A stretch of 64,000 bases of DNA. Source: Selaginella moellendorffii. Its lineage: Eukaryota; Streptophyta; Lycopodiopsida; Selaginellales; Selaginellaceae. Both the position numbers and the translations under genes were made by a program. The notes under the pieces were generated by a model. That model worked only from the letters and a program-made list of their open reading frames with translations. It had not been told where the DNA came from and made no database searches. Shown piece by piece: positions 35,697 through 46,806 of the stretch. The DNA is taken from positions 89,342 through 153,341 of the forward strand of contig NW_003314334.1 in the NCBI RefSeq assembly GCF_000143415.4, read 5' to 3'. Each line of letters starts with the position of its first letter. The first letter of the stretch is position 1.

Positions 35697-38126
35697 ATGG
35701 CGATGGAGGTTCGAATGGTCTCGACAGTTGCTTGTTGCAAGAGGAGGTGCTGTCAACATGCTGATTGGGATGCTATTGAAGAGGAGAGAGCAAGATACAA
35801 GACATTGTCCTGGAAGGTAGCTCGCAATTTTGTGTATGAGGCATTACGGTCATCTGTTGATGCTTCAGAACATCAGATGGGGGGCATGGTCTTCCAGAGG
35901 GGTTTGGTCTGCATGAAGGCATGGAGAATCATTTATGGAGTCCCTCGAAGCACATTCTACAGAATCAAAACTGAGTTCGAGGAACAAAGGGTTCAACAGG
36001 CAGTCCATGGGAACGACGGTACGCACAAAACCAGGGGTCATGTTGTATATGGAGAGGCAATCTTCAAGAGGTTTGTCGAGACATGTAGCGAGCAGCAACC
36101 ACATAAAACCCGCCTCTTGGAAGATGGAACACGAGACACCCAACGAGTTCTCCCTTCCATGTATACCAAGGGGGCCATATTGGAAGATGTGAATCGGGAA
36201 CTCCAGAGTAATGGCTACAGGAAGCTGAGCCAATCTAGATTTAGTAGATTGTGGAGCAACAGGTTCAGGGATGTGAGTATAGGAAAGTACTCCAGCTTTT
36301 CAAAGTGTGACGAGTGCACTGCTATCAAAATGGCTTTGTCGAAGAATTCTTGCAGCGCTCAAGAGCGAGAGACGTTGGTTAGAAGGCGGCTCGACCACAA
36401 CATCGAGCAGAGAAGCTGCAGGACTGCATATTATCATAACAGGATTCTCTCCATTTAGAGACCTGACTCTTACCTCTGCATCATCCACGACAAAATGGAC
36501 CAGAAAAAGACGTGCTTACCTCGACTCAATCCTGCCCCCAAGGCAATCTCTTCATCCATGCAGCTGCCTGTGTCTCTGTTTGGCATAATCGCTCATGGGC
36601 ATGGTGCCCAGAACTATGGGAACTTCTTTGTACCTCTATGGGGTGGCGGGGGTGCAAACATGATGATTGCGTCCCTAGCAAAACACTTAAGGTCTCTGCA
36701 AAGTGCGCAGACTGAGCTGAACGGCCAACCCTTGCATAAGGCCCTTGTTGATCGAACCCCATACAGGGTTCAGCTGGAGGAGGAGCAAAGGCTTGCAGTA
36801 TCGCGTGGGGCCCCATGCCATCCCAGTGAATATGTTGGCCATCAGATTGTAGGGTTATCACGTGAGGCCTCATGCCATTCCGACGAGGCTGGTCGCCCGG
36901 TGAATGCACAGCCTCATCCAAATGAAGCAGAATCTCAAGGAAGTTCTTGCGGCCGATGTGGCCTTCCACCCCATCTTCTGCTCCAAACAGACAATGCTGG
37001 CAGTGAGAACAAAAACATGTATGTCTTCGCGTACTTGGCGATGCTTGTTGCCAAAGGCATATTTGAAACGGTTACACTTGGCTTTCTCATGGTTGGGCAC
37101 ACTCATGAAGACGTTGATACCATGTTCAGTCACCTGGCAGAGTCCCTCCGGCGATCCAATGTCCTCACCCTCCCACAACTCTACGATGAATTCCAAAATT
37201 GCATCAAAGGCACTGTTGAAGCTGCACTTGTGACAGAGGTTCCAGACTTTAAGGGGTTTTTAAGAGGCTACATCAGGGACGGATCCGAAACGCTGATTGG
37301 CCACTCCAAGCCTCTTCATTTTCATTTCAGCATGCGTGACGGTGCTCCAGTGATGAGGTACAAGATGAGAGAATGGGACACAGTGTGGCTGCCAGTGGAC
37401 GGCATTGAACTCTTCAAGAGAGATCCCATAACTGGGGAACCTATGATTCCTCAAGGTTCCCCACGGCCGATGCACCCGGATGGACTCAAAGACCAGGAAA
37501 GTATAGTGGCCGGGATTAGACAGCATATTGCCTTCTGGAAGAGGGGGTTGGTGTTTGGTGGAGAATCCTATTTTAAGAGGTGCAAGCCTTTGCTCGAATA
37601 CTGGGAGAAGATTATATCTGCTATCCAAAATGGGCCGGTTGTATATGAAGAATTGGAAGAGTCCTTTTGGCCAGAACCCAGAGCACCAGATAGTAGCGGA
37701 ACAATGTCCTCTGGAAATGCAGTGACAGATAACGATGTTGAGGATCACTATTGTGGGCCGAGGAACAAGAAGCCGAATTCAGCATTCAATCCAGTACAAG
37801 TCTGCAAAGGAATGGTCGTGCTTGTCAGACCCAGTAATAAGAAACAAATGATATGGGTGGGGCGCTGCATCACTGATGCAGAGGAAGACGCGGAAACTAA
37901 CTCCTTCAATGTAACTGTGGAGTGGTTCAAGCCAAGTTCCGGATATACGAAGGATTGCCTAGAAAAGAGATGGGTGCTGAATCCAAGGGATCCCAGCATG
38001 AGCATATCGGTGGATAATGTTGTGCATGGTTGGATGCGGAAGCAGAGTGCCACCATCACCTTGCCAGACCATGCAAGAGATGCAGCAAGAGCATTCATAA
38101 CCCGGGTTCAAGGTGAGATTCATTAA
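35697..38126 (+). CDS. DUF7869-like DDE transposase, one in-frame TAG
   Basis: 809 codons in one frame with a single TAG at 36456-36458 separating 253 codons from a 543-codon ATG-initiated ORF (36495). N-terminus: Cys-rich CCKRRCC, then a helical region. Middle: SKCDECTAIK, a Cys pair, and YYHNRIL just before the stop. The first acidic motif IIHDKMDQKKT straddles the internal ATG. Then comes HGHGAQN, a glycine run, QTDNAGSENKN (second Asp) and GHTHEDVDTMFSHL (third acidic position). This order matches the plant family annotated as DUF7869, which I read as an RNase H-fold transposase. The C-terminal 200 residues include a WVGRCI strand of a BAH- or agenet-like kind. The stop fits CAG to TAG decay. 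CTCTCCATTTAG could instead be an acceptor, but the frame is continuous without splicing. Confidence 0.6.
36800..36878. repeat. Two palindromes in frame inside the transposase ORF
   Basis: Copies at 36800-36821 and 36857-36878, exactly 57 bp apart. They are read in the same frame as SRGAPCH and SREASCH and lie in the variable linker between two conserved transposase blocks, so neither breaks the ORF. Confidence 0.75.
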
Positions 38127-38198
38127 TATTCCTTTACTAAGTTTCTAATGTATTTTATTTCAAGGTGAACAATCCGAATCTGAATCAGAGGAGGCGTG

Positions 38199-38275
38199 AT
38201 GGCATGTGGCCCTTTGCACTAGTATATCTTAATACCGGTCTGAGAAATAGAATGGCATGTGCCCTCAGGCCTTTT
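38199..38275. repeat. Two degenerate palindromes 3' of the transposase
   Basis: Left arms ATGGCATGTGG (38199) and ATGGCATGTG (38252) are kept; the right arms are eroded. Confidence 0.5.
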
Positions 38276-38791
38276 ACTAAATCACCTTTGAAAGAAATGC
38301 AAGCCTCTATGTCGTAAAAAAAAGGTACTAGAGAAATTCCTTAATAATATGAATGTTATTTAGTTTCATGAAAATACACTAAAGGTCAAATGAGTTAAAT
38401 GACTTCTCCAGACTAGCAATGCCTCTTGCTACACCTTCACAATTAGATTCGTTAGAAAAAGATAACATTGAATAATATCTAAATGTTCTCACCATTAAGT
38501 TATATGTCTGGCTAATAGGAATGACGTTCATCTTGGAAAGCTCACCACACGCTCAATGAACAAACAAATAGTGTGTGCGCGCATGCCATCGCTCTTCTTT
38601 AGCTTCAGATTCGGCTTGTTCACCTTGACAATGAGATTTATTATACAACCAGATGGACTCAGTCTGGACACAAAGTCACCGCGCTAGTCACCATGCCCCA
38701 GATATGTCTAGCCCCTGGACAAAAAACATATAATTTCACGTCATTTTCAAATACTTGAAAATTTGTACCTAGTCCCATTTTACTGAATAAA

Positions 38792-38809
38792 TCCCACTTT
38801 AACGAAATA
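38792..38809 (-). repeat. Right terminal inverted repeat of DNA transposon
   Basis: The plus strand reads TCCCACTTTAACGAAATA, the inverse of the left end, followed by AAGCT. Confidence 0.8.
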
Positions 38810-38814
38810 AAGCT

Positions 38815-40343
38815 TATAACACCTTCTATCCATTATTCACTAAAGACTTAGTCCCTTGGGCCTTATCTATTGCCCTCGCGACATCAAACAACACTTCCTA
38901 ATGTTCTAGAGTGTTTGGGTGTCCCAATAATGGCATCTTTCCAAATAAGCATTCCCTTTTACGACATTGACTTACTATGTGGACACATAAGCAATTTATC
39001 CCCCCATAAGGTATATCTAACTTCCTTATGCCATTAACAAGTCTTGGGTAGCTACCTACTACCAATTTAACCAATTATTTTTGCACCCTTTGCTTAGTTG
39101 CCCCATAGTTGTCAAGTCCTACAACTCATTGCTAATGATTTCACACCTCCATCATTATCTGGGTCACCACACTCCAACTGCATGCCTTCCAGCTTAGGCT
39201 ATGCCATTCCCATTTCCATTAGGATTCCTTTAGGAAGGGGTTCTCATGAACTTGCCAACTCACCTTAAGGCATCACACTTTGGCATATTCAGTGTCTCCA
39301 CACCATTGGCTCCACGAGCCTACCTTTATGACACTTCTTATTTATGTCTAGGTCCTTACCAAGACCAATACAGTTCTTTCTCATGCCAACCATCCGTTAG
39401 CACTACACTATAGAATTTACTCACAACTGTGTGTCAAAGTTGTTTTCTTTTGGGAACACCTTAACCATAACTTTAGTATGGCCCATTCTGCCATCAATGA
39501 GATACTCACTGTTCTCATATTTGGATTCTATGATCCTCCCCAAACTTTGTGGGGCACAACACACCTCAGTCCAAATGCTTTTAGCAATCCCTTAGGACCA
39601 TTCTCTGACTTTACTTGAGTCATCTAGCATTTTTGGACTTTAAAATTCAATGACCCATAATATCCTATTTGAGGTGCCAGCTCACTGGAATACAACTTTT
39701 TATATTCATGTCCTACTCACAAAGACTATCTTTGCAAGTGTCACTCCAACACTTAATGTTGTTCCCTAGGGTAACCTTTGCCTCTTAGGACTACTTGTCC
39801 ATGTGATGAGAATACCAACTCATCCTTTAAATACACCCCCAACTCCATGGGTTGTTCTAGCATTTATCAAGGGTAGGCTCGGGTACCAGTTCAAGGACTT
39901 GTGTCTTCTTTCATATTTGACCTTCCATAGTCATTAATTCTAGTCTCAAATTCATGAGTGCTAACCTCAACTATATGAGGATAATCTTGTGACTCCTTTA
40001 TGGTTTTGGAGTCTTTATTTTTCCCATGATCCCAACTATAGTTGTTTATCACAACTACATTAGCCAATTTGTTGAGTCAAACGTTCATCTGGATCACATC
40101 CTCAACTCTTTAAGGAAAACTTTATACTGTTCCCAAGATCTTGAAGTCATTCTATTATTGGCCCTTTTCTATCCACCACTTCACGTACCCGTTCACACAT
40201 AAACTGTAGTGGAGAGCCATGTCTTCCCAACTTGCTACTCCTAACAAATATGCCCACTTCTAGGACCTTCCGATGCCAACACTAGTGATGATATACTTGA
40301 GCACCAATAAAAGTCAGACTAAGGAACAGCTCCAATACCAAAT
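38815..40343 (-). mobile_element. LRD copy W, 5' half of internal region and primer site
   Basis: Resumes the LRD internal homology lost at 26448, collinear with positions 1622-3157 of copy L but more diverged. The primer site at 40340-40323 reads TGGTATTGGAGCTGTTCC on minus, two changes from copy L. No coding capacity. Confidence 0.75.
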
Positions 40344-41450
40344 TGTAAAAGATTAATTTTTTCATCCTAATTTAGTCACTTAACCACACCTCTGACCACT
40401 TGGAGGAGTTTCATTCACAACCTCCTTAAGTCCAGTTCAAGACTTGGGACTTACTAGCCCCAAGAATGGCATCCATACCACTCATCCTTTCCACTTGGTC
40501 TAAGTGCTCCATGTGTCCGGTCCCAAGACCGACACCCCAAGATACCACCAACATACTAGCCCATTACGCTAAAGCCATGCCCATTCAAATTGGTACCACC
40601 GGTGGTTCAGCACCACCTACATCACAACCCCATCTCTCAACAATTGGGCCATCCATCCAGGAGTGACCATCCAAGATCCACTCCTTAGCATGCTTAAGAT
40701 GCCCACAGATAGAGGGAACTCACTTCCCCAATATCTCTTTTACAGTCCCCACCAAGTCTCTCTTCTATCCATGGCCGAGTTTGCCTACTCTGCTACTGGG
40801 ACAAGGCCCACAGGCCCGACCACTAAGTCCCACTATCCTCTGGGACCTTCTCACCACATGACCATATCCTTGGTCACCACACTAAAGGACTGCTCCTCTT
40901 CCATTCTATAGTTTAGGACTTTGGGACGACATTTCGGAACACCGTGGCCTTATGCGAGCCTCGTGGGTACTCTCCCCACTTTTCGCCTTTGGATGCTCTA
41001 GCCATGGGCTTAGAACGAGGTTCCGTTGAGCCACGCCAGATATCCAAGTAGGTAGTGCCACCCACACTTGGACTGGGAGCATTGACCATTCGATATCCCG
41101 GGGGAACTAGAGCCGGCTCTTGAACACTTCACCAAACTACCCTACTTAACAATCTATATTGACTCTAGCCTTGGACCTCCCAGTGAATATCCCATCACCC
41201 AACGCCTGGGTACAGCCTTCCTAGGCCAAACTGGCTCCACTGGAGTCCTCCCCCTACTATACTTTTGGAGCTCACCAAACCCCCCAGGGTCTGGGAGATG
41301 AACGCTTTGGGCTTTCACCCTCTTAGACTCGAACTCGGACTCGGACTCAGACTCGGACTCGGACTTGGACTTAGACTTAGACTTGGACTCAGACTCGAGC
41401 TTGGGCTCGGTCTCAGCCTCGGCATTGGTCTCAGTCTCAGTCTCAGTCTG
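40344..41450 (-). repeat. 5' LTR of LRD copy W, truncated and fused to chromovirus protease
   Basis: Starts TGTAAAAGATT and follows the LRD LTR up to the hexamer array (41325-41450). There it joins chromovirus protease coding sequence with no gap and the reading frame continues across the joint. The same joint recurs at about 48046. Confidence 0.75.
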
Positions 41451-43085
41451 GCTACTTGCCCACCTTCCGCAAACCGGAAGTGCATAGGCGACATTTGCTC
41501 AACATTCAATCCTAACAACTTAACTAAGTCTTCAGATATCACGCCGTGTGTAGCTCCCGTGTCAATCATCACTCGGATTCGGTGTCCACGGACAAAGCCT
41601 ACTAGATACATCAACGGATCAGTGTTTGCATTGACTGCAAGAAAAACTTGAGGAAAGCAACGAAAGTTACTCACCTCTTCTTCCTCATACTCCGCATTGA
41701 CCAACTCGTCAACCCCTTCAGCTTCACCACCACCGTCTTCCCTCATGACATTAACACGAGACCTTGTCTTATGCTTGTTGGGACATTCCGAGGACCTATG
41801 TCCTGACTCTCCACAATGGAAGCAATGACCCACACTACCCGTTCCGCTAGGAGCAGGTTTTGCAAGTTGCTGCTGCTTGTACCCACCAGGAGGAGGAACA
41901 GAGGGCCTAGGACCAGAAGAAGCTGCTGGTGGTCTCCAACCACCACCACCTTTGTTAACCGTAGCTTGTGAGCCTCCAGGGCGGTACCTACTTTCCACCC
42001 TTTGTTTCCAATCACCTTGCTTATTCCCAGAATTTCTATTCTTATCCGAGTTACCAGCTTGCGGTTGCTGATATTGTTCCATGAGCGAGTGACTAGAGGC
42101 AACTTGCTGCGCTGCCCCCTTACACTCCAGATATGTCTTCGGCTTAAACTTCAAAATCTCATTGCGAGAAAATGAACTTAAACCCTCTAGAAAATAATTC
42201 CGAGCATCTTCATCACTCATATTTGCAATCATAATGCGCTTCTGAGCAAACGCATTAACGTAATGCATAAGGTCCCCTCGCTGCTTTAACCGTCGCAGCT
42301 CCATGCGAAGTCTCAGACCAAGATCATCCGGCAAGTATTCCTTACGGATACGAGACCGCATCTTGGTCCAACTTCTAGTCTGCCCTTTTTCAGCACACAC
42401 CTGGCGCCACCAAGTTTTGGCATGATCGGTGAAAAAGGATTGCGTGCACGCAACTTTCGTACGATCATCTACGTCTGCCGCTATGAAGTAGTTCTGCATA
42501 TCGTAGACCCAATCTTCCAAAACCTGATAGTCCTACATGCCTCTAAAATTGGGTGGGTTTGGAGGCTTGAACTTTGAAACTCGTGCAACCGGGGGCGGCT
42601 GCAGAACTTCATCGTCCTCAAAACTTGAGGAGGAGTCCAGTTGCTTAGGCTTAGCTGGTTTAGCTGCCTCTGCTTCTTTCTTCCTCTTCTTGTTCTCCTT
42701 CTTCAATTTGCGAATCTCCCTTCGCAAATTCTCGATCTCGACTTCCTGAGCCATACGCTGCAGCGCTGCAGCATTTGGCTCTTCCTCTTCTGACTCAGCC
42801 TTTGCCTCTTCCGCAGCATCTCTAGCAGGAGTTTCCTCCTCTTGACTCGCCCATCTAGAGGTTTCAGCATCATCAGCACGGTTCCTTTCACCATTCCACT
42901 AGCTGCATACATGCTTCTATCAGTAACTGAACATGCATACAACGTTCTTACCGAATGCTGCTACCCAACTAATCCTACACAGGTCGCTTCGGATCTACTA
43001 GAAAAGTCTCTGCGTATGCAAGTTGAGTCAGAAAATCCGACAAAATTTGGATAGAAATCGCTGAGACAATTCCTCTGATACCAAA
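41451..43085 (-). pseudogene. Partial chromovirus copy 1: gag and protease
   Basis: Follows the shared LTR (43086-44013) on minus. Gag begins near 42942, loses frame at a T3 versus T4 run (about 42889), and is stopped by TAG at 42533-42535 where copy 2 has CAG. It then runs open with a capsid region (WVYDMQNYF, ARNYFLEGLSSF), a zinc knuckle CFHCGESGHRSSEC and the protease motif MIDTGATHG, before fusing to the LRD LTR at about 41450. The RT, RNase H and integrase expected downstream are absent from this copy. Confidence 0.8.
43073..43083 (-). other. Chromovirus primer binding site
   Basis: TGGTATCAGAG on minus, two bases from the LTR end. Complement of initiator tRNA-Met. Confidence 0.8.
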
Positions 43086-44013
43086 TGTAGCGCACTTGAA
43101 TTTGGAGCCGAACTCCAAGCTTGTTGCGCTACGAAACGAGGGTCTGGTACAATCCCACGAGCACCAACTCCCCGTATCTAGCACCTGCACGTAAAATGGT
43201 GTCAGATGGAGTCTGGTACAATTTTGGCATATTGGTGGCCTAACACGAGAAGGAGGGTACTTCACCGACTAGAGCAGCGTGGAGCTTGGGCTTAGACCCA
43301 AGCCGGACGCAGAACAAGGAGCGACACAGCCCAGCGGGAGCCAAACTAATGTCTCAGGTGGTCGGATTTGCATTCCAACCACTATCCCTACTATACATTT
43401 GGAACCCCCCACAGCCCCCCCCCCCCCCCCCCCCCCTTGAGGGACACACGCTTTGGGCTTTCACCCCAAGCCTCCCTTAGTACCAGGAGTTAGTCTCTAG
43501 GACAAGTCCAAAACTTACTAAATATGGAATGGCCTTAGATTGTGAATTTGGACATGGAACAAACACCATTGTGTTCAGGCCAATCTCTACATTCCGTAAA
43601 TATGCCAAATGAGCTAATCTAGACACTTTCCATAAATAGCACTTGGGACCGAAATGAGACTAACACAAAGGGCGTGATAGCGAGGGTGTTTGGTAGACAC
43701 GGTAAGCTATCATCCAGCGATATTGAGGGACTAGTCTCAATACGCGAGGGTTCTTGCCAAGCCAATGCAAGACAGAACAAAAGAGAACTAAGAGCCAGGC
43801 CAAGAATGCTCAGCTAGAAACACATAGGAGTTCCTACCTTATGTTCATCTGGCTAAGTACATATACTAAGCCCAGTAAACTAACACTTGGACAAGAGGGG
43901 CTATTGAACAGAACCAGCAGTACCGACCTCCTGCCGTCATGGCAGTAAGGAAAGAGTGCCCGTAAGGACTAGCCGACAAGTATCTTTTGATACCCGAAGT
44001 CACATTTGCGACA
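43086..44013 (-). repeat. Chromovirus 3' LTR (shared)
   Basis: The plus strand runs TGTAGCGCAC...TTGCGACA, 928 bp. It contains a poly-C tract near 43418-43437. It matches 49685-50803 and the solo LTR at 5436-6584. Confidence 0.85.
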
Positions 44014-44026
44014 CTCTCCCCCCCTT
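44014..44026 (-). other. Chromovirus polypurine tract
   Basis: AAGGGGGGGAGAG on minus, immediately before the LTR start TGTCGC. Confidence 0.8.
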
Positions 44027-44620
44027 GGGGGAGATCGACGTCCTCGTCGATGCATACCCGAGTCTAGCGAACCGTCAAGGAAAAAACTCCGAAAGTTAAC
44101 GGAAAGCACACTATGTGGGAAATACATCGACTTAAATGAGTTATGGAATGACCTCTCCTCTACGTCCAAAGACGTTATGACTTAGACACCCTCCGGCCGT
44201 CACCGACAAGGAAATGACTAACAGAGTTAGCCCCCCTTATTGCTCCGAGTACCACTCGGCTTACAAAGGAATGATATATCCTTGCCCGCAGGGACATAGG
44301 GAGAAGGCAAGAGGCCCACGTCCCCTGAGCAAGAAATCAACCCCATCAGGAAGATTTAGACAACTATTATAAACTGGCAGATTAAGTTGTTTACACGACC
44401 ACGCCCCTTTTCAAAAATGAGCCATCGAGAAAAAGGCGGGGACTTGTGATCAGTCTATAATAGTTATCCCCATGGTTATGGATTAGACCGAAGCACCGAA
44501 GTGCTGAAGTCAGTCTGCCAAAACTGACCCAAGTACTAACGAACGAGAGAAACGACACTTTTATTTATAGAAATATATTACTTTATTAATTTGCAAGATT
44601 TATTATAATATTTACAAAAG

Positions 44621-46806
44621 CTAATCTTTATTACAATTCTCATACTCCATGACAAGCTCACGAGCATAGGTAAGATTTCTAAGAGGTTCCCAAGTTGATT
44701 CACAAGTCGGGTAACCCTTCCACTTAACTAGATATTCCTTCGCATGAGCCCGTCGCCGAAACCGAGAATCCAAGATAGATTCAGCTTCATACTCGGGTTC
44801 ACCATCCACGATTACTGGCGGAGGACGCATATCCGTAGAGCGTTCCAAAGCAGCATGATATGGTGCTAGTAAACTGACATGAAACACATCATGTAGCTGA
44901 GAGAACTCATCCGAAAGATCCAACTTATAGGATACATCACCAACACGTTTTAACACCCGATAGGGTCCAACATATCTCGGCAAGAGCTTCCGAGACAAAG
45001 AACCCTTAATGTTCAAGTTTCGGGAAGAGAGCCACACCTGATCTCCCACTTGATAGGATACATCCCGACAATGCTGATCCTTATCATGTCGATACCTATC
45101 CTGAGCTTTGCCCATTGCCTCGGTAGCCCTAGACCAACCTTGGCGTAGCTGCTCCGCATAAGTCTTAACAGCCGGGACCAACATTTCGGATATAGGTTTC
45201 AGTACAACAATCTGGTGAGGAACCCCATGAGCATTCCCTTGCAGCATCTCCCATGGAGAACAGCCTATAGCACTATGAAATGTGTTGTTATAACATATTT
45301 CTGCTGTATCCAAATGCTCAACCCAGTCGCGTTGGTTCGCCGCGACATAGTACTGTAGATAATCCTCAACTTGAGCATTCACGCGTTCGGTTTGCCCATT
45401 AGTTGAGGATGATAAGCCATACTAAACTTCAACTTGGTACCAAACAACTGGAACAGGGTCCCCCAAAACTTCCCCGTAAACCTCGAATCTCTATCTGAGA
45501 TCATTTCTTCAGGAAGACCACGAACTCGCACTACTTCATGGAAAAAGAGCTTTGCTGCTTGTTTCGCATTTACTGTGCCCACAGTTGGAATAAAGTGTGC
45601 AATCTTTGACAACCGATCCACAACCACCATCAAAGTATCATAACCCTTAGACTTCAGCAAACAAGTGATGAAATCAAGTGTCACACTTTGAAATGGCCAT
45701 GCCAGTTCTAGAATGCACTGCAACTTTCCAGCCTACTTCTCAATTCTGAGCTTACATTGCTGGCATATAGGGTAGGAACGGACATAATCCGCTACATCAC
45801 CTTCCATACCAAACCAGAAAAATCCCTTTTTCAATGAAGCTAGAGTTTTTCATTGTCCACCATGTCCCGCATCATGATGTTCCCGTAGAAATAACTGCTA
45901 CAGAGCCTTAGCAGGAAGATACAATCTTTCTTGCTTATAGAATATAAGCCCATCCCGAACTGAGAAGTGAAGCTTTGCATTAGTGCGACTAGCAACTTTC
46001 GCTGCTTCGCTACCAGGGCTCTGCTTCGACAACTCTGCACGGCATAAGATTGTCTTCGCCAATGGATCACTTCCATACGAAGCCCAAACGTCTTCCAACC
46101 AGTCCGAACTGATTGCCGATATTGCCCGGAATTGAGCTTGACGACTCAACGCATCCGGAACAATATTGTCTTTACCAGGTTTATATATGATTTCAATATC
46201 ATATCTAGCAAGCTTCTCTTGCCAACAAGCCTGCTTCAGCGTAAGCTTAGGCTACGTAGCAAAGTAGCTTAGTGTGTTACTATCCGTATAAACATTGGTA
46301 TATCCACCCAAGTAGTGTCTCCAGTGTTCTAGGGCCAACACTATAGCAAACATCTCTTTCTCATGCGTTGGCCATCTTCGTTGGGTCTTATCCAATTTCT
46401 TGGAATAGAACGCAATGGGACAACCATGTCGCTTTAGAATAACACCAACCGCTTTGTCACAATCTTGCTGCAACACGGCACCAATAGCATAGCCAGATGC
46501 ATCACAATGCACTTCGAAGGGTTTATCAAGATCTAGGATCTTGAGAATAGGAACTGTAGTCAAGATCTCCTTCAACCATACAAAAGCATGCTGACAAGCT
46601 GGTGTCCAATGAAATGGAATACTACTCTTCGTCAACTCAGTCAACGGAAGAGCAATTCTTGTAAAATTGCGGACAAACTTGCAATAGTATCCCGCCAAAC
46701 CGAGAAAGGAACGAACATCTAATACAGTGGTCGGGACTTCCCAGGACTTCACCCCTTCCACCTTCTTTGGATCGACCTCAATCACGCCACTATAGTGGAG
46801 AGCCAT
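44621..46806 (-). pseudogene. Chromovirus pol: RT end, RNase H, integrase, chromodomain
   Basis: One frame from 46806 to about 45405. It carries the end of RT (EVDPKKVEGV, FLGLAGYYCKFV), RNase H (FEVHCDASGYAIGAVL, VYTDSNTL), the integrase zinc-binding H-H/C-C region and the core with D (VVVDRLSK) and D (SDRDSRF). It is interrupted by TAG at 46252, 45898 and 45733 and TGA at 45850, all at expected Gln or Arg. A one-base loss near 45403-45407 shifts the frame into 45382-44621, which holds the catalytic Glu (AQVEDYL), the integrase C-terminus and a chromodomain (EYLVKWKGYP, STWEP). The N-terminal palm of RT, including YxDD, is missing. Confidence 0.85.

Larger units (their letters stand above)
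26454..38809. mobile_element. 12.4-kb DNA transposon with TIRs, palindromes and three-gene cargo
   Basis: Insertion inside LRD copy W. Both ends carry the inverted repeat TATTTCGTTAAAGTGGGA (26455-26472 and, inverted, 38792-38809), with weaker similarity continuing inward. AAGCT flanks both sides (26449-26453 and 38810-38814). If the base after it is included the duplication is six bases with one mismatch. Minus strand: a ten-exon gene at 26891-32291. Plus strand: a Tnp1-like ORF (35058-35693) and a DDE-type transposase ORF (35697-38126). A 22-bp palindrome is dispersed throughout. The terminus is not CACTA and I cannot assign a named superfamily. Confidence 0.75.

Noticed and set aside
35690-35727. 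A 38-nt intron joining the two plus-strand ORFs
   Set aside because: Splicing there would move the downstream Cys-rich start out of frame and meet a stop within a few codons.
36440-36460. Intron ending CTCTCCATTTAG to remove the transposase stop
   Set aside because: The protein motif order runs through the stop in one frame, with YYHNRIL before it and the IIHD motif after it; no donor upstream keeps both blocks.
26454-38809. CRISPR-like array because of regular palindromes
   Set aside because: Spacing is irregular, copies lie in exons, introns and intergenic DNA, there are no cas genes, and the context is a plant nuclear genome.
26454-38809. CACTA (En/Spm) element suggested by the Tnp1-like domain
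   Set aside because: The termini do not begin CACTA and the flanking duplication is five to six bases rather than three.
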